DNA from: Eriocheir sinensis
Taxonomy: Eukaryota; Arthropoda; Malacostraca; Decapoda; Varunidae
Assembly: GCF_024679095.1 (NCBI RefSeq)
Contig: NC_066549.1
Span: 4,812,920 to 4,876,919, forward strand
DNA: 64,000 nt
Reading direction: 5' to 3'
This document shows, one piece after another, positions 39,876 to 51,555 of the stretch. Made by a program: the position numbers and the translations under genes. How positions within the stretch are numbered: position 1 is the stretch's first letter; each line of letters begins with the position of its first letter. The notes beneath the pieces were generated by a model. The model did not search any database. It saw only the letters and a program-made list of their open reading frames with translations, and was not told where the DNA came from.

Positions 39876-40541
39876 TTGTCTTGCTTTAAGTATCAGCAAA
39901 TCTGGTCACCCTAGTCTTAGGGGGCATCGCCGAAAGCAAGGAGACTGATAAACGAGCATTTGCTTCAGTAGGTGTGCCCTGGAGCTTATTCCTTTAGTGA
40001 AAAAAAAAAAAAGAGAATTCACGAACAAGAACAAAATAATGGAAGTGGTTAGTGAGTTTTCTGGAGAACGAAACCATTCAATCATTTAATCCCAGAATTA
40101 AGTAATAGATATCACAGAAATCCCCGCAGTAACGAGAGATGAAATAAAAGAACTGAAAAGTATGAAAAGAAGGAAAGCTCTTGGGGAAGATGGTTGTTAG
40201 AGTAGATCCCAGAAGGACGACATATAAGACCTGTCAGAGGGCGGATGCGCTTGTTCGCCAACGGCATCCAGTTCTAGACTAAAAAAGAATCTAGAGCGTG
40301 GATTCGGACTCAAAGCCACAGCCGTGTACCATTCCCCCTTCCCTGGTGGGTGACAAGCCAGGTCGTTCAGTCTGGTTCTTGATCATTTTGCTTTACCGCA
40401 GTCCCCTCTCCCTTTTTCTTCTCTCTCATCGTTTTCACTGTCATTTTCTCTTTCTCGGCGTCTCATGTGTTTTGGGGCTGCTGATTGCAGGCAGTGCATA
40501 GTTTCCGCGCTCCTTCTCTACCTGTTTCATCTCTTAGAATG

Positions 40542-40596
<55 letters not shown>

Positions 40597-41132
40597 GTGT
40601 ATTTTCCGGCCAAAAAACGTGTAAACGGTATCTTTGTTTAACCTCTTCTTCACGCAACTTCAGTCTTAATTAACCTAAGCTAAACGGGGCCGGGTTTTGA
40701 ACACTACTATACTCTATTCACCTCCGGTTGAACCCAGAAGCCCCTCCCTATACACGATGTAGGAAGAGCGGCTATGTTGCTGGTTATTGGTTGATGGTGA
40801 TGGGCAGCTAAGGCGACTTGGGTATGGAGAAACCTGTTTGAGAGTGGGCACTCAACAGGGAACTAATTTACTAAAAAAAAAAGATCATTCTGTGTAATAC
40901 GTTCAATACATCAACAAACGAGAATCGTGAATACATTAGCTGTCATCTAACATAAAATAGTAATGGGTATCCGTAATCGTGGGGCAGATACTGGGTGAGG
41001 GAATGGACATTTCCAAACAACCTGACTGAGAGCCGGAGCAAAATAGGTCGCCATCAAGCACCCACCGTCACCAATGGAACTGTAATCCCCTTCCCCCTCC
41101 TGCTGCCCGACTTACTGTGTCAGGGCATGTAA

Positions 41133-41199
<67 letters not shown>

Positions 41200-43851
41200 T
41201 GCCAGCCAGGCTGCTTCCCTTCATACTTACGCAATATTACATAATATATATAGTACATACAGTAGTATTACACAGTATATATGGAACTGTGGTATCAATA
41301 TACCTCATTATACCTCATTGTTATTACGTAAAATATTGATATGTAAGGAATTTATATGGTGTTATAAGGGTAAACCTGTATGATGCTATTGGAAGACAAC
41401 ATAGGTGCCGTTAAGAACGCTTACGCACAACCGCCGACGCTCGATTGTTTGGGAATGCGGGTCTGTCGCATATAAGTGCATGCATAGAATACTTATTCAG
41501 CGCGATGGAGTGCTGATTCAATCCGTGGCACTGGAGGTCACTATCTTTTGCTAATATTTCTATGTCATGACACAATGTTAAGCTTTGTAGTGTTCACATA
41601 CTATGTGTAAAAGTGTTAAGAATAGTTTAAGCTGGAATGCAACAATATATGACTTAAGCTTTGCTGCAAAGAGTTGGGATATATATTTCGCTGAGGTCAG
41701 CTATTTCTCTCCCTTAGTTTCACGACTACGGTATACGCTTGGCATGTACGGCTTAAAAAATGGAGGACTCTTTGTCCGAAGCCACATCATAGGAATAAAG
41801 GAAAACTATAACAACGAAGTTTCCATGTCCTGGCAGTCCATGCATGTCTGCGTGTCTGTAAACCAGCTCCCAAAAGGGTGACTGCTCCATGTCCGCTTCA
41901 ATATACATACATACTTATACAGATTTACTTGATACCTACATACTGCATAGTCACTATGTAAATTTATCTCCCTCCTTCTGCCTTTCCGCAAAACTCTTGA
42001 CACATTAGGTTGTGTAAATTTGAAAGGAAATGAATACAAGGTGTAATTTTAGTAGATAATTAAGTAAACATGCGTGAATTCATTTTCTTCAAATTTGCAA
42101 CCTCAGTATTCTGTAGTCTGCATTCTACAATCTGAGTCTGTGACTCTGTAATGTATAAAGTATATCCGCCACATTCTACATGTTTGTGTGTGGTGCGGAT
42201 GCGGATGCGGATATTTATTTCATCACAAATATAGATGCGAATGCGGATGCAGATGTTTCATTTATCAGAACTGCGGATGCGGATGTGAAAAAATTATGCG
42301 GATATTCTGAGGATGCGAATGCGGATGCGGACATCCGATACATGACTAGTCTATATATAAGGAATTTTGATGTGTTGCATGTAAATAACATGGATGATAT
42401 TCGAAATAGCCTAGCATCGCACTCAACAGTTATTATTTTTTAAGGTATTTTCAATATTAATCGTTATTTACATGAAGTAAATTATTAAAATACCTTTAAT
42501 TTGCACTTGCAGAGCCAGATGTCTTTTTATATACCTGAAATGAGATAAATTATATGAATTTGAAAAACCATAGATCGTTCGATCATGATGTGATTATGTT
42601 GTTTGGTACAAGCTTGTCTTTGTAGCAGTCACCGCTCAAACCGCGTGCTCCTCCTCCTCGGTGACACTAAGAAAATGAAGTGCGTAGCACAAACTCAATT
42701 TGTGAATGTATTCATTCTCGCTCTCCCGTAACTCCTTGTCCCTCTGTGTTGTCGTGTCTTCATTGTTAACTTTTCTTGTTATTCGTTTATCTTCCACTGT
42801 CTGTCCTCGTCCTCCTATTGTTAACTTTTACATATTGTTCAACATATACACCAACACATAAATGTTACCTACACAGTTCAACATTCACACACACGCACAT
42901 ACACATAACCACCTCTTTTATGTGTCATGTATATGTCCATGACCCGTGTGATTTTTGTCAATAAAATAACCCTGGCGGATATGACTTTCTCTATCCGTGA
43001 GCCGATTAGCACTCAGAACACTCGCTTACCACCAACATCTTTTCCTGTGCCTGTACACCGTTCAGTCCAAAGCCAAAGAGCGTATTAGCAGCTATAAAAA
43101 GGGAGTGGTAGGAACTGGTGAGTGAACTTTTAGCTAAATATGTTGTCTGTAATATCTGAAATCTGGCTGGTTAGGTCATATTGCGAACTTTTCTGCATTA
43201 CTTATACGGCTTATGAGCTCCTTTTACAAAGTTTATGAGCTGCATCCAGCTCATGATAGACTTATGATCTTTTCTGCATACCGGCCCTGCAGCCTGGGGC
43301 CGTATTTATAATTAGAAATTATGGGTGTCATATGGAGATGTTTTCTATTATTCGTATGGGACTCAAAATTAGTCATAATAATTCTCCTAGCGTCCAGCCC
43401 AGCTGACGGGTGGTGTCCGAAATATTGCACGATCATTATCTTTTAAAATACATGGAAATTCATGAGATAACGATTGAAATATATGTTTAATAGGTTGTTT
43501 AAACTCACTTTCATCTTTGCTTTTTTTATTATATGTAGATAACTTCATTAAAAACATATGGCTTTGCTGTGGTTAATCGTCCTTAATGTAAAAAACAAAA
43601 ACAAAAAAACATTTATACATATCTTTCTAACTATAATAGCTGTCTTCATCCGGGCAATCTTCTTTTTGTTTCATATTTCACTTCGCAGGTACAAGAACCT
43701 CGCAACAGGAGAAAAAAGGTACAAGACAGACGGCCTCAACAGCCTCAAGTACCAGATCCTGAACATAGAGCGGCAACACCTGTTTACCTGGATGCTCGTG
43801 GCTCTGCCTCGCCCCCGAGACGGCCAAGCTGGAGCGTCCGTCCTTGATTAG
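30407..43851 (+). CDS. B4GALT: Beta-1,4-galactosyltransferase family protein (6 exons, 392 aa)
   Basis: Six exons join to 1179 nt without a frame break. The product is a Golgi-type II membrane enzyme: short cytosolic tail, one membrane segment (about residues 23-43), stem (to about 125) and GT7 catalytic domain. Landmarks: Cys159 before HKVAIIIPYRDR, Cys230 and Cys249 (the two disulfide pairs of the family need a fourth Cys; the partner of Cys159 is not obvious), HDVDLVPEDDRNLY with metal-binding DVD at 235-237, PRHMS, YFGG at 272-275, WGWGAEDDD at 295-303 (commonly WGWGGEDDD), Met327/His330 as metal ligands, and DGLNSLKYQ near the C-terminus. Family role: transfer of Gal (or GalNAc in many invertebrate members) from the UDP-sugar to terminal GlcNAc. 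Tyr272 aligns with the Tyr that gives Gal donor preference in mammalian B4GALT1. An in-frame TAG at 30374-30376 supports ATG 30407 as the start if there is no upstream coding exon. The exact subfamily is not settled. Confidence 0.92.
30805..31000 (+). CDS. B4GALT: B4GALT exon 2 (stem region)
   Basis: Acceptor 'ttccttcag' before 30805, donor GTACGT at 31001. 196 nt, ending in phase 1 so that CTG-G joins TG-GGG as L-V-G. Encodes a low-complexity Gly/Ala-rich stem with one N-G-S glycosylation sequon. Confidence 0.85.
31078..31129. repeat. (AC)n, B4GALT intron 2
   Basis: Pure AC repeats directly before a tRNA-derived SINE. Confidence 0.97.
31130..31431 (+). mobile_element. tRNA-derived SINE (Val-like head, SINE-E)
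   Basis: The head looks strongly tRNA-like: 'ggtagctcagtggattgagcg' (box A), a CTCACAA loop that would give a CAC (Val) anticodon, and 'gaggtttgattcctcgg' (box B). It continues for 230 bp of non-tRNA tail and is flanked on both sides by (AC)n, so it is a SINE and not a tRNA gene. Confidence 0.8.
31432..31506. repeat. (AC)n after the SINE
   Basis: Pure AC repeats directly following the SINE tail. Confidence 0.97.
31507..33439. other. B4GALT intron 2, mostly unassigned
   Basis: Contains a degenerate ~22-bp minisatellite at about 32065-32170 ('gtccg(t)taggca' repeated six to seven times). A repeat of 'caaacg' words lies at 32570-32700. No coding features. Confidence 0.45.
33440..33616 (-). mobile_element. 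tRNA-derived SINE (SINE-D), minus strand
   Basis: Reverse reading: 'tggcgcaactggtaagagtg' (box A), 'ggcagttcgagcccgc' (box B), then 'tcgctgactaggagtggtta' and 'ccttgaacaaggggg'. The same tail occurs at 26281. A (GT)n tract (33618-33652) abuts its head end. Confidence 0.75.
33655..34034 (+). repeat. Dispersed repeat copy 1 (LTR-like)
   Basis: Shares about 300 bp with 42725-43045, including 'gtcttcattgttaac', 'ctcgtttatcttc', 'catgacccgtgt' type blocks, 'aataaa' near the 3' part and 'cctagaacactcacctaacaccaaca' at the end. An internal AATAAA and a shared abrupt 'accaaca' end suggest solo LTRs (inference). It ends about 37 bp before B4GALT exon 3. Confidence 0.6.
34071..34307 (+). CDS. B4GALT: B4GALT exon 3
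   Basis: Acceptor 'cccttctccag' before 34071, donor GTGAGT at 34308. 79 codons' worth of sequence, phase 1 in and phase 1 out. Contains Cys159, HKVAIIIPYRDRRNHL and IYVIEQAG, all standard for the GT7 fold start. Confidence 0.93.
34345..34825. repeat. 35-bp minisatellite, ~13 copies
   Basis: Units with 'gtgacacaggccagtccagt' and 'atggataggcgagaa' repeat every ~35 bp. The antisense 140-residue frame (34829-34410) is a repeat artefact. Confidence 0.95.
34928..34980. repeat. (AC)n, B4GALT intron 3
   Basis: Pure AC repeats. Confidence 0.97.
35370..35591. mobile_element. hAT-like MITE with 8-bp target duplication
   Basis: CAGTGGTTCCCAGCCCC at the left end and an imperfect inverted copy (gggttgggaaaagagg) at the right. 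CCCTAACC is repeated on both sides (35362-35369 and 35592-35599). The interior has repeated 'gcgaccc' words on both sides, as in many hAT MITEs. Confidence 0.85.
35819..36002 (+). CDS. B4GALT: B4GALT exon 4 (DVD motif)
   Basis: Acceptor 'tttgtaacag' before 35819; donor GTGTGG at 36003. Encodes NDPFNRGMLMNVGF, the DVD metal site in HDVDLVPEDD, and PRHMS. Phase 1 in, phase 2 out (the Arg codon is split AG|A). Confidence 0.93.
36161..36241. repeat. (GT)n, B4GALT intron 4
   Basis: Pure GT repeats. Confidence 0.97.
36325..36740. mobile_element. Element with ~45-bp inverted ends
   Basis: 'gtggtgtcatgagacatccc' plus 'agtatcgtgagacatccca' (36330-36368) is inverted at 36690-36733 ('tgggatgtcttacgatacgggatgacagatgacaccac'). 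Between them lies a fragment ending in TTCTTATG repeats (36475-36500), an octamer tail typical of CR1-like LINEs or SINEs, so a retroposon may have inserted into a MITE. Confidence 0.6.
36915..38960 (+). mobile_element. LINE-1c copy (reverse transcriptase, + strand)
   Basis: Homologous to the 26951-29658 copy. It begins in the linker after the endonuclease ('[19 protein letters not shown]'), then has an internal deletion near 37060 that removes about 70 residues present in the sister copy. RT motifs: 'PKKGDRSNPSNYRPLALLSC', 'QYGFRKGRSTGDL', 'ALDISKAFDRVWHKSLLSKL', 'GVPQGS', and 'SYADDSTLH' with the catalytic YADD intact. A frameshift near 37935 separates the frames 37046-37963 and 37908-38702; another near 38630 leads into the C-terminus (to 38829). 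The 3' UTR ends in A8(TA)n at 38944-38958. It lies in the sense direction in B4GALT intron 4. Confidence 0.92.
39237..39455 (+). CDS. B4GALT: B4GALT exon 5 (WGWG-EDDD)
   Basis: Acceptor 'gtgttcccag' before 39237, donor GTGAGT at 39456. Encodes Y-P-E-Y-F-G-G (donor-pocket Tyr272), NGFSNEFWGWGAEDDD and the M-L-S-H metal site. Phase 2 in and out. Confidence 0.93.
39456..40536. other. B4GALT intron 5, first part
   Basis: Holds a (CG)/(TG) tract at 39832-39871. A short LINE RT fragment lies at 40110-40200 ('EIPAVTRDEIKELKSMKRRK' then 'ALGEDG'), the start of an RT domain. The remainder is unassigned. Confidence 0.5.
40541..40596. repeat. (ATA)n trinucleotide repeat
   Basis: About 18 ATA units. 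Confidence 0.97.
40597..42180. other. Intronic, (CT)n at 41137-41197
   Basis: A pure CT tract is the only clear feature; the remainder is AT-rich without recognised motifs. Confidence 0.5.
42190..42340. repeat. Degenerate GATGCG hexamer repeats
   Basis: Clusters of 'gatgcg' (gcggatgcggatgcgg and variants) separated by short AT-rich spacers. Confidence 0.8.
42725..43045 (+). repeat. Dispersed repeat copy 2 (LTR-like)
   Basis: Second copy of the 33655-34034 repeat, sharing 'gtcttcattgttaac', 'catgacccgtgtga', 'caataaaataaccctg' and 'cagaacactcgcttaccaccaaca'. No gag-pol sequence is adjacent, so a solo LTR is the simplest reading. Confidence 0.6.
43046..43688. other. End of B4GALT intron 5
   Basis: Unassigned AT-rich sequence ending in a T-rich acceptor tract ('ttcatatttcacttcgcag'). 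Confidence 0.4.
43689..43851 (+). CDS. B4GALT: B4GALT exon 6 and stop
   Basis: Acceptor 'cacttcgcag' before 43689; completes the split Arg codon (AG|G) and encodes YKNLATGEKRYKTDGLNSLK and the C-terminal strand, ending at TAG 43849-43851. Confidence 0.92.
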
Positions 43852-44305
43852 ATATTATAGATCTTGCATTGTAACACTTTGCATTTACTTCCCCTGTTGT
43901 AATTGTAACAGATAATTTTACATTTTGCTGGGTATTGTGAATGTCAAACGTTTCCAATGCCATTCTGCTGCCCTTCCCACTAGAAGGATCGGCAAAGCAA
44001 CGACCGTCCGGTCCCGCGCTGGAAGGTGATGCACCACACGACGATGGCCGGAGGTAACGAGCTTCCTGTTCGGCTCTTCTAGTGCAGTTATATTAAGCTG
44101 TTTGCTTCCATACATTGGAAATCCAACATTGTACTCAACAACGTTCCTAGCCTACAGACCATTTTAAATTATTTTTTTCTTGATTTAGATGATTAATATT
44201 TTATTAGTTGCAATAGAACTTTTGTTCCTTGTGCAAGTCATGATTTTGTGCTTTCCTGTTTCATGTGAACTTTTCCTATTCGGTAAAAGGCCTGTTACAA
44301 AGACA
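43852..44305. other. B4GALT 3' flank
   Basis: No AATAAA is visible in the first 300 bases; the mRNA end cannot be placed. No other feature seen. Confidence 0.35.
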
Positions 44306-45023
<718 letters not shown>

Positions 45024-45039
45024 ACAGATTACATACGCT

Positions 45040-45305
45040 ATAGTTGTATGTTCAGATCACCCTGACCAATGCTCCAGACTAACTAGTCTGTCCAGCTCAA
45101 GTGAAACGACATCAAATGGCCATCAAGACTTTGCATCTCCGCCTTGGCGAACATTAAGGAGCAGGAGGTGACTTCCGTTCCTTTTAAATCTGTTAATCGT
45201 GTTGCACTACACCTCTGGAGGTGGGAGCTCATTCCATTCTATGGAATTTGATACTGTCAGCATTCACTTCTTTACAGTTACGTTTGGTGCCATTTTTTTT
45301 CGTTA
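45040..45305 (-). mobile_element. Diverged LINE-3c 3' end
   Basis: Shares 'ctccagactaactagtctgtcc', 'aaatctgttaatcgtgttgcac' and 'ggtgggagctcattccattct' with the 20028-20340 copy, with many differences. Confidence 0.65.
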
Positions 45306-45369
45306 GCGACTTATCACATATCATAATTTCGATTCATCAATAATTTTTAGACTTAATTATTTATAACAT

Positions 45370-45816
45370 ATGATCAAGTTTCTTCTGAAGAGACGTTTCT
45401 CATGGAATATGTTGAGGGCTACATACATGCTCAGTGAAACGCACTGTGAAATTTCGGTTTGCGCAAACCCAAGCTTCTGGCCACACTACTTACGTCCACT
45501 GACCAAATTTACTAATGTCTGTCGTAATGCTGCTCAGGTTGAACAGAGAGAAAAAAAAGCGAAGCGCCCACAAACATTGGACAAAATCATGGCTTTTCTG
45601 AGAGATTCTAATTCAGATACATCGCTGATCGATGAGCTGCACATAGAGACCAGTACCGACTGGATCAGTTATCTGGAAATGGACGAACCATTCTATCGCC
45701 ATCTCCTTCCACTGGTGACTCCTCTTACGCAGAATCAAGAGACCTGCATGAGAACACCTATCACATCACATGAACGAATGTCACCTACCCTGCGTTGTCT
45801 TGCTGCGAGATCATAA
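45370..45816 (+). pseudogene. PIF/Harbinger transposase N-terminal fragment
   Basis: A 148-codon frame. Its C-terminal third (near 'YLEMDEPFYRHLLPLVTPL', 'ETCMRTPITSHERMSP' and 'TLRCLA') follows the conserved N-terminal region of HARBI1-like transposases (…RMD...F..LL..V.P.I.KQDT.MR..I...ERL..TLRFLA). The DDE nuclease domain is absent; the frame stops at 45814-45816, soon after this block. The N-terminal part is not recognised. It is a truncated, non-functional copy. Confidence 0.65.
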
Positions 45817-45819
45817 TTC

Positions 45820-46519
45820 TATGAAGGCCGCAAAAACAGCAAAAAACTTTATACCTTTCCATACACGCTCCAACCAGGCTTGTGCAATAGGCGCACCTAA
45901 CATCGCTATAGCCAGTCCACGATTCAGTACGTTTCCTAACTTATAGGCGGTAATGTTATAATTGTATTTCGTAAAGAATCCTTATAACCAAAATCTAACT
46001 AAAATTATGGGTACTATTTTTCTTGAACAGAACATTGGGTAAATAACAGAACAATAATATGAAAATACGTATATATTTTATACGGCAACTGTGGCCCGAG
46101 GCAGCAGCTCATGCCATTTTGCGGGTATCAGATACCTTAAATAAGCTTATTTTTACTGCGCAAAGCAGGTGATGTCACTTATTGGGACTTCGTGAGCTTT
46201 CATATTTATCTATTTGTGTATATTTCATGGAGGCAAAACTTACATAACTACTTTCATTTTTACTAATGACACGATTTTGTGAGTGTTTATCACAATAGAA
46301 TTTCACGCAAATAAGTGAATCAGACACCATAGATATATTACCAGTGTGTGTATGAATGAATACAAAGATAAGCACATACTTTGATATAACTCCAGGATGT
46401 CTCGTGGATCATTAATAAATAAAAACAAAAAATCCGGATAGGATATACTCTTTAGCCCATTACCGCCTCTCGCGGCACAAAAACAGTCCCTTCAGGGACA
46501 GTGCGAGAAAAGGAAGAAG

Positions 46520-46523
<4 letters not shown>
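45820..46523. other. Nothing recognised
   Basis: AT-rich sequence downstream of the Harbinger fragment; the missing DDE domain could not be found in any frame. Confidence 0.35.

Positions 46524-46590
<67 letters not shown>
46524..46590. repeat. (AC)n
   Basis: Pure AC repeats. Confidence 0.97.
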
Positions 46591-46592
<2 letters not shown>

Positions 46593-46649
46593 ATATAATA
46601 TAAGCATCGCCTTGCACTTTTGTGTGTAGTTGTTAAATTGTTTAACTAT

Positions 46650-46860
46650 GTATATGTAGGCCCTGGTTTGAATCGTGTCAGATACAGCTCACCCGGCAGT
46701 TCATCCTTCCTTTCAGGTTGGTCGATAAATATGCACCTATGGAAGATAAACTGTGGTAACCTATATGTCACACCTACCCTGTGTTCCAGGGTAATGGGTT
46801 CTTAATCATCATGGGATCAAGGGCCTGTCAGCAAAAGATGAGCACCATGGACACGCTCAA
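46650..46860 (+). mobile_element. SINE-C remnant
   Basis: 'ccctggtttgaatcgtg' (box B), 'cggcagttcatccttccttt', 'aagataaactgtggtaacc' and 'gatgagcaccatgg' match the SINE at 18515 in order; the box A part is missing. Confidence 0.65.
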
Positions 46861-46992
46861 CTTTAGATTATCCCCCCAAGTTTATCTAAACTATGAGAAT
46901 ATTACTAACACAACAAAAAGATTTGGGTTGACGACCAGTGCATGTCTGGAGAAAAACAGTTCATTATATAATTAAATTAATAGATTTATAAA

Positions 46993-48639
<1,647 letters not shown>

Positions 48640-49440
48640 CAGTGGTTCTTAACCTTTTTTGGCTGCGACCCAAAGTCCTGTCCAGATCGACCATGGCGAC
48701 CCTTACCTTCATAAACACTTTTTTTTATTATAAAATGCTTGTGCTTGTAAAAACGTGTGACAGAAAAAAAAAATAATATGCAGAGATTTTTATTGATACA
48801 AGTAGATCCATGAGAAATAAAACAGTGTAGTAGGATTTACTAGAATCAAAATCAAAATGTTTCATAATATAAAATGAAATGTATAATTAGGCTATAATTT
48901 ACCGTTGTGGAAAAGAGAAATTATTCCTACAATCCTATTTGACATGAGATATAGTATTAAAATCAATGGGATCCTTGACACTGGATTGTTTTCGTTAGCT
49001 CTTCAAATCTGGGTGATTTTGATGATAGGCTGCGTCTTAGGTCATCCTCTGGTTGCAAACGGTTTCTGTATTTTGTCTTTGTGACTGTGAGTGCTGAAAA
49101 TCCTGCCTCACACAGGAAAGTTGTAGCAAAGGGAATTAGCGTTTTCAGGGCTTCACCTCCAAGATTGGGCTTTTCTTTATAAACTTTAATCCAAAATGAA
49201 CTCAATGATTCATTTTACCTTTTGAAATCGTAATGAAGTGTTTTGTCATTCTGGATCTCAATAAGCTCCTCCTGTAGCTTGCTGATGTTTGCAATTTCAT
49301 TTGGTAGGTCTTCAGCTTCAATGTTGAAGGGGTTTCTTTCCCAATTTTCCAATTCGTGCCCTACTGTAAAACTATGGGAACTTGTTTCACTTGCTTCCAC
49401 AACCGTTAACTCTACAAAACGATGGATTGTTTTCACCTAT
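48640..49440 (-). pseudogene. hAT transposase C-terminal remnant (ZBED-like)
   Basis: Minus-strand frame 49436-48963 with one in-frame TAA (49217-49215). It reads 'FVELTVVEASETSS', 'LPNEIANISKLQEELIEIQN', and then, after the stop, 'FWIKVYKEKPNLGGEALKTL' and 'IPFATTFLCEAGFSALTVTK' followed by 'TKYRNRL'. The 'FATTxLCExGFSALxxxKTKYRNRL' region is the hAT C-terminal dimerisation segment found in ZBED5/SCAND3-like transposase-derived proteins. Downstream, 48640 has a hAT terminus (CAGTGGTTCTTAACC, then 'gcgaccc'), so the element's 3' end is probably present. The catalytic part is missing. Confidence 0.8.
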
Positions 49441-49559
49441 TGTATTCAGATAGATTGTGCGAGGCAGTATTGGCGAGCTATTTCCCGAGACATTCTTTTG
49501 TTATTTTCTCTCCCCTCATATCTTGTTTATTGAAAGGTCCGCTTTCAAATTAGTAATAT

Positions 49560-49632
49560 TGCAGTAAACTACTAAGAGTGGGAAGTTATTTCATTTTCGT
49601 ACAACAACGTTGGTGAAAATATTCTGGTGTAT
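49560..49632 (-). mobile_element. Highly diverged LINE-3c scrap
   Basis: 'gtgggaagttatttcattttcgtacaacaacgttggtga' parallels 20230-20270 and 50710-50750. Confidence 0.5.
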
Positions 49633-49636
49633 TGTC

Positions 49637-50371
49637 AAGTATGAATGTACCGATGCATCGGTATCAGCAGTATCGGCCCATTTTTAGAGTATTGGTATCG
49701 ATATCGACTGATTTATTGCCGATATTACCAATACCTAAAGGAAATTTACCACGTCGCATACTACTCGTTGCAAGTTATTTGATAAGCAGAAATTGAATGC
49801 TTTATAGTGATAAAAATTAATTATTGGTGATACTAAATTATCGAGTATCATATTATTTTGAGTACACGGTCAGGGCCGAGTCACACACACGCGATTCAGC
49901 GATACGGTTCATTGCGGATTGAATTTTGGCGGTTCCGTGCTGACTGCTACGGATAGTAGGGGATTATGGCGGATAGATATACGTTTCATTGCGGATAGCT
50001 ATCCGCGATGAACCGTATCGCTGAACCGTGTATGTGTGACCCCAGCTTAATAGTAATACAGAATATTTGATAATGAGCCACACCTGCTACCGTGAACGTG
50101 GGCGTAACACGTTGGTTTTACCTACTTGGCGCAGGGCCTTGCCACAGCCCTCACCCCTCACACGCCCTCGCGCAGCAGTCTACTGCAAGTGGTCTATAAA
50201 TAACATTTTTTTAGTCATAAGTCTCACGGTATCGTTGGTAATTTGTTATGTAATGCTTGAGTAATGGCTCAGCTCCGCATTTAGTAGAGTATCGGTATCG
50301 GTATCGGTTCAGTATTGTAGGATCGATATCTGTATCGGTTAAAATGTTGGTATCGGTACATCTACTGTGAG
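49637..50371. mobile_element. DNA element with 'tgtaccgat' inverted ends
   Basis: 'aatgtaccgatgcatcggtatc' at the left is inverted at the right ('gttggtatcggtacatct', 50346-50363). Both ends are rich in 'gtatcg'/'cgata' words. No transposase is visible; the ends resemble hAT-type non-autonomous elements (inference). It is disrupted by a second MITE. Confidence 0.55.
49873..50044. mobile_element. Nested MITE, ~170 bp
   Basis: 'gggccgagtcacacac', 'gcgattcagcgatacggttc' and 'attgcgg' at the left are inverted at the right ('ccgcgatgaaccgtatcgctgaa', 'gtgtgacccc'), followed by TTA. Left flank TCA could be a mutated TTA duplicate (Harbinger-like, inference). Confidence 0.75.
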
Positions 50372-50483
50372 GGGCTAAGTTTAGCGTCATTGTTTTTCGT
50401 TTGCGATGTGTCACCGAACACAAACAATTTGGTTTCATCCACATTCATAAAGTCGTAAGTTATTTAACCATTCGACCAGAGAG

Positions 50484-50484
<1 letters not shown>

Positions 50485-50516
<32 letters not shown>
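50485..50516. repeat. (GA)n
   Basis: GA repeats at the 3' side of the minus-strand LINE, as at 20003-20027. Confidence 0.95.
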
Positions 50517-50519
<3 letters not shown>

Positions 50520-51201
50520 ACATAGAAAATCAGACCACGCAGACCCCATGGTCCAGACTAGGTGGTCTGTCCTTAAACCTAAGTGAATCTACATTAATCA
50601 GATGGCTCCTAAACGTTGCTTTTCAACTCTAGTTCATATTAAGTTGAAGGAAGTGACAGTCAAGCTTGTTTTTAAAGGAGTCAATCGTGTTACACTGGAC
50701 CACTGAAGGTGGGAGCTTATTCCATTCTCGCACTACAACGTTGGTGAAGAAAAATTTGGTGCAGTCTGAATTAATTGTTTACATTTGAGTTTTGTGCCAT
50801 TGTTCCTCGTTCGCAAAATGTCATCGATCATAAACAATTTTGATCTGTCTACATTCATGAAGCCATTAAAGTCTCCTAATATCAGTGAGTCGCTGTTATT
50901 AAGTGACTGTATTAAAACGCTGTACATTTCAAGATCTTCATCGAGTGATTGCCCCGGAGGCCTGTAGGTGACATATTTAAATTGACTTTTGCAGTGTTTA
51001 CTCTCACGCACAAATGTTCAACGTTACTGTCTCTTGGTGTTCTGTCAGTGGGTTGCAAATAGCTTTTGACGAAAAGGGCGCCGCCACCACCTCTACGGTT
51101 TGCACAATCTTTGTTTTTGTTGTATTCTTTACTAAAATCAATATTTGTGGTGTCGATAAATGTTTGGGTTATAGCAATTACGTCAAAATTTTCTGTCAGA
51201 G

Positions 51202-51203
<2 letters not shown>
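50517..51203 (-). mobile_element. LINE-3c copy with RT deleted
   Basis: Read leftwards from about 51200: endonuclease pieces 'ENFDVIAITQTFIDT', 'GGALFVKSYLQPTDRTPRDS' and 'VEHLCVRV', then after a frameshift 'FKYVTYRPPGQSLDEDLEMY' and 'SLILGDFNGFM'. The frame then joins directly to 'LRTRNNGTKLKCKQ', which is the ORF2 C-terminus. The whole RT domain is missing, so the copy holds endonuclease plus 3' end only. The 3' UTR matches 20028-20150. A (GA)n tract (51204-51265) sits inside the 5' part. Confidence 0.8.

Positions 51204-51265
<62 letters not shown>
51204..51265. repeat. (GA)n within the LINE 5' part
   Basis: Pure GA repeats; the Ser-Leu and Glu-Arg repeat frames are artefacts. Confidence 0.97.
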
Positions 51266-51267
<2 letters not shown>

Positions 51268-51511
51268 ATGATATGAGCTCGCAGTATAATGAACTTGTTT
51301 GTAGAACCTCCACCAAATAGAGACTACCATTCAGGTGTCACCGACAGATATAATAATAGCCATGAGGGGCAACATGATAAGAGAATAAAATAAGCTAAAT
51401 AACGAGACAGAGACAACGTATGACAAAATAAGAGAAGAGGAGGAGGGCAGAGGAAGCGCCGAACCGAACCAGACAACCAAACACACCCTGCCACGGTCGT
51501 GTGTCACGTGC

Positions 51512-51515
<4 letters not shown>

Positions 51516-51552
<37 letters not shown>
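51516..51552. repeat. (GT)n just outside the palindrome
   Basis: Pure GT repeats about 40 bp before the first sequence matched in the right arm. Confidence 0.95.
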
Positions 51553-51555
<3 letters not shown>

